Assembly: GCA_965198325.1 (NCBI GenBank)
Contig: CBDAPE010000012.1
Location: forward strand, 224,364 to 288,363
Length of the DNA: 64,000 bases
Reading direction: 5' to 3'
Origin: CBDAPE01 sp965198325
Lineage (GTDB): Bacteria; Pseudomonadota; Alphaproteobacteria; UBA828; JAPUJA01
The notes beneath the pieces were generated by a model. The model saw nothing but the letters and a program-made list of their open reading frames with translations. It ran no database searches and was not told the DNA's origin. Positions 36,495-44,472 of the stretch are shown piece by piece; position 1 is the first letter of the stretch; the number at the start of each line of letters is the position of its first letter. A program made the position numbers and the translations under genes.

Positions 36495-36854
36495 TTATTC
36501 GGGCCGCCAGGGCTCGTAATCGCCGGTCGCCGGGTCTCGTTTCCCCTCGGCCAGGGCGTGACCGGGCTGTCGGTAGGCCGCCGGCGTACCCGTGAGATTG
36601 GGCTGATGCTCGGTCTGCCACTCATTTCGCGGCAGGGGACTTTCGCTCGGCGGCGCGTCGGTGGTGTGATGAAGCCAAGCGTGCCAGTCGGGCGGCACCT
36701 TCGACGCTTCGTCCATGCCCTTGTAAATTACCCACCGCTTTTCGGTCATGCCGAGTCGGCGCTGGGTCTTCCGATAGTAGCGGTTGCCGAACTGATCTGC
36801 GCCGACGAGGTGTCCGCTGATCAGAGTGTAAAGCCTGGTTCCGAGCGTGGTCAT
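36495..36854 (-). CDS. NADH:ubiquinone oxidoreductase 17.2 kDa-type subunit (NDUFA12)
   Basis: Accessory subunit of respiratory complex I found in alphaproteobacteria and mitochondria. The 119-residue protein starts at ATG 36854 and has the typical LVGADQFGNRYYRK, RRWVIYKG-like (KRWVIYKGMDEASKVPPDWH) and LTGTPAAYRQPG segments. It is separate from the main nuo operon, as is usual. It is good taxonomic evidence for Alphaproteobacteria. Confidence 0.94.
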   Translation of the reverse strand: MTTLGTRLYTLISGHLVGADQFGNRYYRKTQRRLGMTEKRWVIYKGMDEASKVPPDWHAWLHHTTDAPPSESPLPRNEWQTEHQPNLTGTPAAYRQPGHALAEGKRDPATGDYEPWRPE

Positions 36855-37291
36855 CGCTAGTCCTGTTGCCGTGGCGCGCGCGGGGACGCCAGCGCCGACA
36901 TAATGCACAGGCACCGGACATGCGTCCAGCATGGCGTCGCGGCGATGGCCGGCGACTGACCCGACACAGGCCAAGACCCGGTCCGTCCCGGTTCCCAAGT
37001 GTGGAGCTTGGTTATATCTAAAATCCAGAACATAACATGAATTTACCAGGATTGAGTCGATGCCCCGCCCCGAGTTCATCACCAAAATCCGGCCCCGGTT
37101 TGGATCGGCGGCGGCGCGTCAATGACGAATCCGGGTGCCTGCTGAACCAAATCCAAAATAATAATATTCGGGACTTCGACGACGCCGCAGCGAAAGGAGC
37201 GATCCGAAATCGACGCAATCTGAACGTATTAGGACAGTGACCTCGCAAGCTTTGTGGATCAATGCGGTAGCTATCTGAATAATATAGAATT

Positions 37292-37300
37292 CTTATCCAC
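37292..37300 (+). promoter_or_regulatory. DnaA box
   Basis: TTATCCACA is an exact match to the strong DnaA-binding consensus. It lies in an AT-rich segment about 320 bases before nrdJ. DnaA controls ribonucleotide reductase genes in E. coli, so a similar role is plausible. Confidence 0.5.
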
Positions 37301-37404
37301 AGGATGATTGGCATCTCGAACGAGTTTCTCCCGGCAAGATATTGCGAATGAACGGATAATTCTGCTCTTTGCCGCAAATATAACAGATTTGTCGGGAAAT
37401 CGAC

Positions 37405-37437
37405 ATATTGTGGCTTCCTGTAATGTAACCACAATAT
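37405..37437. promoter_or_regulatory. Inverted repeat resembling paired NrdR boxes
   Basis: ATATTGTGG (37405-37413) and CCACAATAT (37429-37437) form a perfect 9-bp inverted repeat with 15 bases between. NrdR boxes contain ACA-ATAT cores and occur in pairs ahead of nrd genes. The position about 180 bases before nrdJ fits, but the match is partial. Confidence 0.45.
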
Positions 37438-37617
37438 CCTGTTGACAACCTCCGTGCTGCAGTAGAACCTCCAAAACTGGACGAGCGTCGACCGTACCTA
37501 GTGGCTGTTCGTCGCAAAAACGTAATATTCGGAGTTCCAGGCAGTAAATTCCTCATTCCTGCGCCAGGCCAACGGCGAAAAATATGAGGAAATTCAAGGG
37601 TTGCACCGGGGGCATTG

Positions 37618-40600
37618 ATGCGGATCGCTCGATTATTCACGCAGGAGGGGGCCTCACCCTATGACGGAATCGAGTTCCGCACAGCATCGAGCGAAATCAG
37701 AAACCCCGACGGATCGGTCGTATTCGAACTCCACGGCGTCGAGGTTCCCGTCGAATGGTCGCAGGTCGCGTGCGACGTTCTCGCCCAGAAGTATTTACGC
37801 AAGACCGGCGTTCCCACATGCTTCAGGCGGGTCGAGGAAGACGAGGTGCCCGACTGGCTTCAACGGCGTGTACCGGACGACGACGCCTTGGCCAAACTCG
37901 ATGAGTCCGAGCGTTTTGGGGGCGAAACCAAGGCCATGCAGGTGTTCGACAGGCTTGCAGGAACCTGGACCTATTGGGGATGGAAAGCCGGTTATTTTGA
38001 CACGGAAGCCGATGCCCGGGCGTTCCACGACGAGCTTTGCCACATGCTGTGCAAGCAAATGGCAGCTCCCAACTCGCCCCAATGGTTCAACACCGGCCTG
38101 CACTGGGCCTACGGCATCGACGGACCCGCCCAGGGCCATCACTACGTGAATCCGGAGACCGGCGAGCTCACGCTCTCGGAATCCGCCTACGAGCATCCCC
38201 AGCCCCACGCCTGCTTCATCCAGAGCATCAACGACGATCTGGTGAACGAGGGCGGTATCATGGATCTTTGGGTCCGCGAGGCCCGGCTGTTCAAGTATGG
38301 CTCAGGCACGGGCACCAATTTCTCGTCCGTCCGCAGCGAGGGCGAGTCCCTTTCCGGCGGTGGCCACTCCTCGGGGCTGATGAGCTTTCTCAAAATCGGC
38401 GACCGGGCCGCGGGCGCGATCAAGTCGGGCGGTACCACGCGCCGAGCCGCCAAGATGGTGATCTGCGACATCGACCACCCGGACATCGAGGAGTTTGTTT
38501 TCTGGAAAGTCGTCGAGGAACAGAAGGTTGCCGCGCTGGTCGTCGGCTCCAAGCAAGCGAGCAAGCACCTGAACGGCATTATGCAGGCCTGTCAGCTCGG
38601 CACGGGCGATGCTCGGTTCGATCCGAAACAGAATTCCGAGCTCAAGCGCACGATCAAGATGGCGCGCCGGGCGATGATCCCCGACGCCTATATCCAACGT
38701 GTGCTGCAGTTTGCCCGCCAAGGATATTCCGAAATCGAGTTCAGAACCTACGATACGGACTGGCAGTCCGATGCCTATCTGACTGTATCGGGCCAAAATT
38801 CCAACAATTCGGTACGCGTGACCGACGAATTCCTCAAGCGCGCCCTGGCGGACGAGGAGTGGCAACTGATCCGGCGCAAGGACCGCACGGTTTCCAGGAC
38901 GGTGCGGGCGCGTGAGCTGTGGGACAACATCGCCTATGCGGCCTGGTGTTCGGCGGATCCCGGTATCCAGTACGACACGACGATCAACGACTGGCACACC
39001 TGCCCCAACTCCGGCCGGATCAACGCGTCGAATCCCTGCTCGGAATACATGTTCCTGGACGATACGGCGTGCAACCTCGCGTCGCTCAATCTCAAGCAAT
39101 TCGTCGCGACCGACGGTTCGATCAATATCGAGACCTACGAACACGCGATCCGGCTATGGACCATCGTGCTGGAAATCTCCGTGCTCATGGCACAGTTCCC
39201 GTCCCGCGAGATCGCGTCACGCAGCTACACGTTCCGCACCCTCGGTCTGGGCTTCGCCAATATCGGCGGTCTTCTGATGGCGGCGGGCCACGGATACGAC
39301 AGCGACGAGGGGCGGGCCATCTGCGGTGCACTCTCGGCAATCATGACCGGCGTCGCCTACGCTACCTCGGCGGAGATGGCCCGGGAATTGGGCGCGTTTC
39401 CGGGCTTCGAGGAGAATCGCGACGCGATGCTCCGGGTAATCCGCAACCATCGCCAGGCGGCTCACGGCAAATCGGGGGGCTATCAAGGCCTGTCCACCCT
39501 GCCAATCCCCCTAGATATCGAGGGCTGCCCCGACTTGCGGCTGACCGACGCCGCCGGGCGGGCCTGGGACCGCGCGCTCGAACTCGGTGAAGACCAAGGT
39601 TACCGTAACGCCCAAACCACCGTAATTGCCCCGACGGGGACGATCGGGTTGGTGATGGACTGCGACACCACCGGAATCGAGCCCGATTTCGCGCTGGTCA
39701 AATTCAAGAAGCTGGCGGGCGGCGGATATTTCAAAATCATCAACAACTCGGTTCCCGAGGCCCTTCGGGTGCTGGGCTACAGCGATGAGCAGATCGACGC
39801 CATCGTCGCCTATGCGGTCGGCCGCGGAACCCTTCGCGACGCCCCAGCGATCAACCATAAGACCCTGTCGGAGAAAGGTTTCCCAGCGTTCGTCCTGGAC
39901 AGGCTCGAAACCGCTCTTGAGAACGCGTTCGAGATCAAGTTCGCCTTCAACAAATGGACGCTGGGCGAGGAGTACTGTGTCAACGAACTCGGATTTACAG
40001 CGAATCAGCTCGACGAAGTCAGCTTCGACATGCTTCAGGCCCTGGGCTTTTCCAAGGGCGAGATCGAGGCGGCGAATATCTATTGCTGCGGTTCGATGAC
40101 GCTGGAAGGCGCGCCTCACCTGAAGGACGAGCATCTTGCGGTGTTCGATTGCGCCAATCCCTGCGGCCGGCTGGGCACACGCTATCTCTCCGTCGAAAGC
40201 CATATCCGCATGATGGCCGCGGCCCAACCGTTCATTTCCGGTGCGATCTCCAAGACGATCAACATGCCGGCGGACGCCACAGTGGACGGCTGCAAGGAGG
40301 CGTATCTCCTATCCTGGCGGCTCGGCGTGAAGGCCAATACACTCTACCGAGACGGCTCGAAACTCTCGCAACCGCTTAGCGCGGCCCTGCTCGACGACGC
40401 GGATCTCGACCCGATCTTCGACGACGAGGAGCGGGTGCCCGTGCGTATCACCGAAGTCGTCGAACGCATCGTCGAACGCAAGGTTTCGGAGCGGGCACGC
40501 CTGCCCCAACGGCGCAAGGGCTACACCCAGAAGGCGATCGTGGGCGGTCATAAAGTCTATATCCGGACCGGCGAATACCACGACGGCCGGATCGGCGAGA

Positions 40601-41265
40601 TCTTCATCGACATGCACAAGGAGGGCGCCGCCTACCGCAGCCTGATGAACAATTTCGCGATCGCGATCTCGATCGGGCTGCAATACGGTGTGCCGCTGGA
40701 GGAATTCGTAGAGGCCTTCACGTTCACCCGGTTCGAGCCTTCCGGGATGGTCGAGGGCAATGAATCGATCAAGATGGCGACTTCCGTCATCGACTACATC
40801 TTCCGGGAACTCGGAATCTCGTATTTGGGGCGCAGCGATCTTGCCCACACTCAGCCGGCCGATCTCACGCCCGACAGCCTGGGGGGCGGCGCGCGGGACA
40901 AACGGATCGCCAAAGGCGAAAGTCTGGACGTTGCCAAAGACGACGATCTGGTCGCCGCAATGCGGCCCCTCGTGAGCAACGGCTACGTCCGGAGCAATTT
41001 GCAGGTCGTGAACGGCGGCAAGACAGCGGCCGGCGCCGAAACCGCATCGGTTGGCGGAGACGACGCGCTCGTGGAACGAACCGTCGTGGCCGCGAGCTCG
41101 ACGACGGTCGCGCTCGCGCTCGACGAAGGCATCGACGATATCCGGCAGGCCCGGATTAAAGGCTATGAAGGGGATCCCTGTACCGAATGCGGCAACTTCA
41201 CGCTGGTTCGGAACGGGACCTGTTTGAAATGTGACACTTGTGGCGCTACCAGTGGCTGTTCTTGA
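37618..41265 (+). CDS. nrdJ: Adenosylcobalamin-dependent ribonucleotide reductase (class II)
   Basis: Reduces ribonucleotides to deoxyribonucleotides without oxygen, using coenzyme B12 radical chemistry. The 1215-residue protein has ITNPCSEYMF-like active-site sequence (NPCSEYMFLDDTACNLASLN), PTGTIGLVMDCDTTGIEPD, and the long B12-type C-terminal region ending in a zinc-ribbon tail (CTECGNFTLVRNGTCLKCD, then a final CGATSGCS). Start at ATG 37618; a TTG directly before it is less likely. It is followed by a strong terminator. Confidence 0.96.
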   Translation: MRIARLFTQEGASPYDGIEFRTASSEIRNPDGSVVFELHGVEVPVEWSQVACDVLAQKYLRKTGVPTCFRRVEEDEVPDWLQRRVPDDDALAKLDESERFGGETKAMQVFDRLAGTWTYWGWKAGYFDTEADARAFHDELCHMLCKQMAAPNSPQWFNTGLHWAYGIDGPAQGHHYVNPETGELTLSESAYEHPQPHACFIQSINDDLVNEGGIMDLWVREARLFKYGSGTGTNFSSVRSEGESLSGGGHSSGLMSFLKIGDRAAGAIKSGGTTRRAAKMVICDIDHPDIEEFVFWKVVEEQKVAALVVGSKQASKHLNGIMQACQLGTGDARFDPKQNSELKRTIKMARRAMIPDAYIQRVLQFARQGYSEIEFRTYDTDWQSDAYLTVSGQNSNNSVRVTDEFLKRALADEEWQLIRRKDRTVSRTVRARELWDNIAYAAWCSADPGIQYDTTINDWHTCPNSGRINASNPCSEYMFLDDTACNLASLNLKQFVATDGSINIETYEHAIRLWTIVLEISVLMAQFPSREIASRSYTFRTLGLGFANIGGLLMAAGHGYDSDEGRAICGALSAIMTGVAYATSAEMARELGAFPGFEENRDAMLRVIRNHRQAAHGKSGGYQGLSTLPIPLDIEGCPDLRLTDAAGRAWDRALELGEDQGYRNAQTTVIAPTGTIGLVMDCDTTGIEPDFALVKFKKLAGGGYFKIINNSVPEALRVLGYSDEQIDAIVAYAVGRGTLRDAPAINHKTLSEKGFPAFVLDRLETALENAFEIKFAFNKWTLGEEYCVNELGFTANQLDEVSFDMLQALGFSKGEIEAANIYCCGSMTLEGAPHLKDEHLAVFDCANPCGRLGTRYLSVESHIRMMAAAQPFISGAISKTINMPADATVDGCKEAYLLSWRLGVKANTLYRDGSKLSQPLSAALLDDADLDPIFDDEERVPVRITEVVERIVERKVSERARLPQRRKGYTQKAIVGGHKVYIRTGEYHDGRIGEIFIDMHKEGAAYRSLMNNFAIAISIGLQYGVPLEEFVEAFTFTRFEPSGMVEGNESIKMATSVIDYIFRELGISYLGRSDLAHTQPADLTPDSLGGGARDKRIAKGESLDVAKDDDLVAAMRPLVSNGYVRSNLQVVNGGKTAAGAETASVGGDDALVERTVVAASSTTVALALDEGIDDIRQARIKGYEGDPCTECGNFTLVRNGTCLKCDTCGATSGCS

Positions 41266-41308
41266 CGACTGTCCATCTCCCGCGGTCACTTAGCCACTGG
41301 CACTTGAT

Positions 41309-41339
41309 GGGGCGCGTGCAACACGCGCCCCTTTTTTTT
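41309..41339 (+). terminator. Rho-independent terminator of nrdJ
   Basis: GGGGCGCGTG (41309-41318) and CACGCGCCCC (41322-41331) form a perfect 10-bp stem with a CAA loop, followed by eight T. The T-tract is immediately followed by the left inverted repeat of the IS1595-type element. Confidence 0.93.
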
Positions 41340-41369
41340 GGGAATTATATACGAAAGTGATGGAGCCAC

Positions 41370-41567
41370 TTAGCGCGGCCTCGTGATCCGGCGGATATTG
41401 ACGGGCTGCACCAAAGCCTGAGCCGCTTTTTCTAACGACCCTTTAATCCGCAGGTCTTCCTCTAGCTCCTTCTTCGATGGCTGGTAGCTGTAATCGGCGA
41501 TCTCCACCGTGGGCCGATTTTTCGCTGGCACAAATGCCGAGTGTCGCTTGGGCTTGGCGCTGGGCAT
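41370..41567 (-). CDS. Small hypothetical passenger protein
   Basis: A 65-residue protein starting at ATG 41567 with GGAGAG upstream. It is basic at the N-terminus and has SYQPSKKELEEDLRIKGSLE and VQPVNIRRI at the C-terminus, a pattern I have seen in short uncharacterised proteins. Its stop is ten bases from the left inverted repeat, so it belongs to the element. No function can be assigned. Confidence 0.6.
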   Translation of the reverse strand: MPSAKPKRHSAFVPAKNRPTVEIADYSYQPSKKELEEDLRIKGSLEKAAQALVQPVNIRRITRPR

Positions 41568-41842
41568 GGTATGGCTCTCCCGTTTGCATGCGGCACACCG
41601 TAACGCCAGTCGATTCGCCGGGTCAAGGCCGCTTGACTCTCGCGGCAAATCGAGTCCTGAATCGGCATCGGAGGCGGGAACAGAGAGTGTGCCAGCCCGT
41701 GCGTTCTCCGGATGGTCCATGATTGTGATGATCTCCGACCCATCCCCCGCTTCCGGGGGTCGGGCGGTTCCTGCTGGCCTGCCCGGCCCTTCTCTTTCCT
41801 GGAATCAAGTCAAATGACCTACCCACGAGAAGGAGAGTTCTC

Positions 41843-42076
41843 ATGAGTACTGCGGAGTTTGAGAGACTAAGGGGTCGGATTGAGGCACTGGAGCTAATCT
41901 CCATTACCCTGCTCACAAAAGTTGCCAGTGAAGAAGCGGGCATGAGGCAGGACGTAACGGTGGAATTGCGGGCGCGATGTGAAACGCCGGTGAAGGGATT
42001 ATCACCCGTCGCCCTTATCGGTTTCAGAGAGGTGCTCGGGCGAGCCATTGAGTTGCTTGACCCGCAGAGCTCTTAG
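41843..42076 (+). CDS. Small hypothetical passenger protein
   Basis: A 77-residue protein starting at ATG 41843 with a good AAGGAGAG ribosome site. The N-terminus (FERLRGRIEALELISITLLTK) is predicted helical and amphipathic. No family was recognised. It lies inside the IS1595-type element on the strand opposite the transposase. Confidence 0.55.
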   Translation: MSTAEFERLRGRIEALELISITLLTKVASEEAGMRQDVTVELRARCETPVKGLSPVALIGFREVLGRAIELLDPQSS

Positions 42077-42142
42077 CAATCCCTTCGCGGCTTCTCTCCG
42101 CCACGCCTCCAAGGCAGATTCTTGCGCAGATTCGGAAGCTGA

Positions 42143-42373
42143 TTGAAAGTTAAGGTTGACCATGACAAAGCACCTCGATTTGTAAAGAGCGTGACAAAAA
42201 AACCCGGCATCCAATCTTCGGAATCGCAGCGGTCAAGGAATGGGTTAAGACCGGCGGTGGCGAAATGGGCATCGAAAGCCGTGGCGCAGGAGCGCCAGTG
42301 GGCGAAGGACGGGACACTCGCGAGGCTGTACCGCGAGGCCGCGAGGAAACGGCGGGAGTTGGTCGAGAAGTAG
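42143..42373 (+). CDS. Possible small basic protein
   Basis: A 76-residue frame starting at TTG with no clear ribosome site. The C-terminal half is helical and strongly charged (WAKDGTLARLYREAARKRRE). It may be a third passenger gene of the element or a chance frame. Confidence 0.3.
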   Translation: MKVKVDHDKAPRFVKSVTKKPGIQSSESQRSRNGLRPAVAKWASKAVAQERQWAKDGTLARLYREAARKRRELVEK

Positions 42374-42462
42374 CGGGTTCCCCAACCGACGTTACGAGAA
42401 GGACTAGACACAGCAAAGCGCCTCGGCTAGATTGACCAAGGTGCTTGGTGCTCCATTTTACC

Positions 42463-42495
42463 GCCCCGTCCGGTTGCCGCCTTCGGGGCGTTTCT
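42463..42495 (+). terminator. Weak terminator-like hairpin inside the IS1595-type element
   Basis: CGCCCCG and CGGGGCG form a 7-bp stem with a 15-base loop that can itself fold, followed by a short T-rich stretch. It could end the plus-strand passenger genes. Confidence 0.35.
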
Positions 42496-42508
42496 ATGTA
42501 CAGATGAT

Positions 42509-43487
42509 CTAGTCTTTCCGCGCACCGCTGTCCAGCCCGTTGTCCGCGATCAGTTCGCGGTAGCGGAGACGCTTGCCGCTCATGCTGTCCACGACTGCGG
42601 CCATAATGTCGATAGTGTCCAGATTTCGATGATTGTGGCGCTCGGCAAATTCATCGACATAGCGCTGCAAATGCTTGGGGCTGATTTTGTGAAACGTCCC
42701 CTTGTGCGCCCTTTTCAGTCCGCTCCAGAAGCTTTCTATGCCGTTGGTGTGCGGCCATGCCCTTGACGTACTCTCCGGCGCCGTGGCGGACGCTCTCATG
42801 GTCGAATGGCATGCCCTTGTAGGCGCTCGCTTCGTCTGTGTAGACCGTGGCATCGTCGCCTGCATGATCGGAGACGAAATCTTGCAAGGTCTCCGAGTCG
42901 GTCTCCTCGACGACCTCGGCCCGCACTTCGTTGGTAGCGCGATCCTTCGCACCCGCGACCACGGCTTTGCCAACACCGCCCCGGCCCAGGCGCTGTTTCT
43001 TGTTCGAATGCTTGTTGGCTTCCTTGCCGCCGAAATAGGTCTCATCGACTTCGACAGGCCCCTGAAAAAATCCCAATGACTTGTCCGACACGGCCTCTCT
43101 CAGCCTGTGCGCCAAGTGCCAAGCTGATTTCTGGGTGATCTCCAAATCCCTGTGCAGTTTCATGCTGCTCACGCTCTTGAGATTTGTCATAAGCAGGTAC
43201 AAGGCAACAACCCAGACCTGATAGCCCAGCTTGCTCGATTGCATCACGGTCCCGGTCTTGGGGCTGAACCGTTTGCCGCACTCTTTTTCCCGGCAGAGAT
43301 AGGGCATGGTCTTGTGAGCCGAACCGGATTGAACATTGGTCGAACCGCAGTAGTGGCAAAATACACCGTCCGGCCAACGCAGATCGATCAACCATGCTTC
43401 GGCGGCTGCGTCGTCTGGGAATATACGGAAAATCTCAACGAGGGAAATTCCCTCCCTGAAATGTTTTCCCGGTGCCTTGCGTGCCAT
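42509..43487 (-). CDS. IS1595-family transposase, frameshifted
   Basis: The N-terminal zinc ribbon (FCHYCGS, then CREKECGKRFSPKTGTVM) and the ISXO2-like DDE core (VEVDETYFGGKEANK; VYTDEASAYKGM; HTNGIESFWSGLKRAHKG) are all present. The frame changes near 42755: after EYVKGMA the expected HTNGIESFW is in another frame, explained by one extra base in GCCGCAC. As read, the transposase is inactive unless frameshifting occurs; IS1595 elements are not known for that. It could also be a sequencing error. Confidence 0.83.
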
Positions 43488-43723
43488 GTCATATCCTCCT
43501 GATTTAGAAAGATATTATAGCACAGTGACGGGGAAGTCAACAATTTTCGTCACTTTCGTATATAATTCCCTTTTTTTGCCTCCCAACACCCGGTCCGGAT
43601 TATTCGAAGGTCACGGTCCTCCACCGGTTCCGAAGTTCAGGGGATAGCTGTTTTACCGTAATTAACGTGCTGGGGCGACTTGTTTTTTCGCCATTTTAGA
43701 CTTTCCATAATACGAGGATCGTC

Positions 43724-44449
43724 ATAGCTGGCCTGGAGATTTCCCGTTTCAAAGCGCTGACCTTCGATTGCTACGGTACGCTGATCGATTGGGAAGCCGG
43801 AATACTGGCGAGCTTGCGTCCGTGGGCGGCAAAGCACAGCCTGGCAGCCAGTGACAATGCTCTGCTCGCGCTCCATCGGGCCGCCGAGCCCGAGATCCAG
43901 TCAAAATCGCCCAAGATGCTCTATCCCGACGTACTTCGCGCGGTGCAACGCGCCATTGCACGAAGTTTTGACGTGCCGGAATGTGAAGCCGAGGCCAATG
44001 CCTTTGCCGATGCCATCAGGGACTGGCCGCCATTCCCGGACAGCCCGGACGCGCTGGCCTATCTCAAGCAGCATTACAAGCTCGTTATCCTCTCGAACGT
44101 CGACCGGGAGTCGTTTGCCCACAGTAACGCCAAGCTGGGCGTTGCATTCGACCTGATCGTCACCGCCCAGGACGTCGGCTCCTACAAGCCAACGCTCAAC
44201 CATTTTCACCGCGCGATCGGCGAACTCGCCGGGATGGGCGTCGAGCGCGATGAAATCCTGCATGTCGCCCAGAGCCTGTATCACGATATCGCGCCGGCGA
44301 ACGCAGTGGGCCTGCGGAGCGTCTGGGCCGACCGCCGGGCTGGCCGAGCAGGCGGCGGTGCGACGCCGCCGAGCGAGGCCGCGCCGGATCACCGGGTGAC
44401 CAGCCTCGCGGAGCTCGCCGACCTGCACCGGTCCCAGTCGGCGGGATAA
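43724..44449 (+). CDS. HAD-superfamily hydrolase (haloacid dehalogenase type II-like)
   Basis: About 241 residues. Motif I is FDCYGTLIDWE, motif II LVILSNVDRE, and motif III/IV lie in SYKPTLNHFHRAI and HDIAPANAVGLRSVW. The first canonical start (TTG 43814) lies after motif I and cannot be right. The frame is open back to a TAG near 43694. The best candidate is an ATA at 43724 with GAGGA six bases upstream, probably a mutated or misread ATG. The substrate is unknown. It begins about 150 bases after the IS1595-type element. Confidence 0.8.
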   Translation: MAGLEISRFKALTFDCYGTLIDWEAGILASLRPWAAKHSLAASDNALLALHRAAEPEIQSKSPKMLYPDVLRAVQRAIARSFDVPECEAEANAFADAIRDWPPFPDSPDALAYLKQHYKLVILSNVDRESFAHSNAKLGVAFDLIVTAQDVGSYKPTLNHFHRAIGELAGMGVERDEILHVAQSLYHDIAPANAVGLRSVWADRRAGRAGGGATPPSEAAPDHRVTSLAELADLHRSQSAG

Positions 44450-44472
44450 CGCCTGAATGCCTGACAGGAATA

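Larger units (their letters stand above)
36855..37617. other. Long non-coding region upstream of nrdJ
   Basis: These 763 bases have no convincing coding frame. The part from about 37130 is AT-rich compared with the surroundings. It contains a consensus DnaA box, a near match at 37252-37261, and an inverted repeat resembling NrdR boxes, so it looks like an extended regulatory region for nrdJ. I see no cobalamin riboswitch core. Confidence 0.6.
41340..43570 (-). mobile_element. IS1595-family element with passenger genes
   Basis: A 2231-bp element bounded by perfect 21-bp inverted repeats (41340-41360 starting GGGAATTATATACGAA, and 43550-43570). It holds an IS1595-type transposase on the minus strand near the right end and up to three small genes in the left half. 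It is flanked by T8 on the left and T7 on the right, consistent with an 8-bp duplication inside the T-tract of the nrdJ terminator. The 42374-42508 stretch holds only a weak terminator-like hairpin. Confidence 0.88.

Noticed and set aside
36855..37617. Cobalamin riboswitch ahead of nrdJ
   Set aside because: I could not find the conserved core or B12-box sequence in the leader.
36855..37617. Replication origin at the DnaA boxes
   Set aside because: Only one exact and one near match were seen, and no origin-associated genes are adjacent; a promoter role is simpler.
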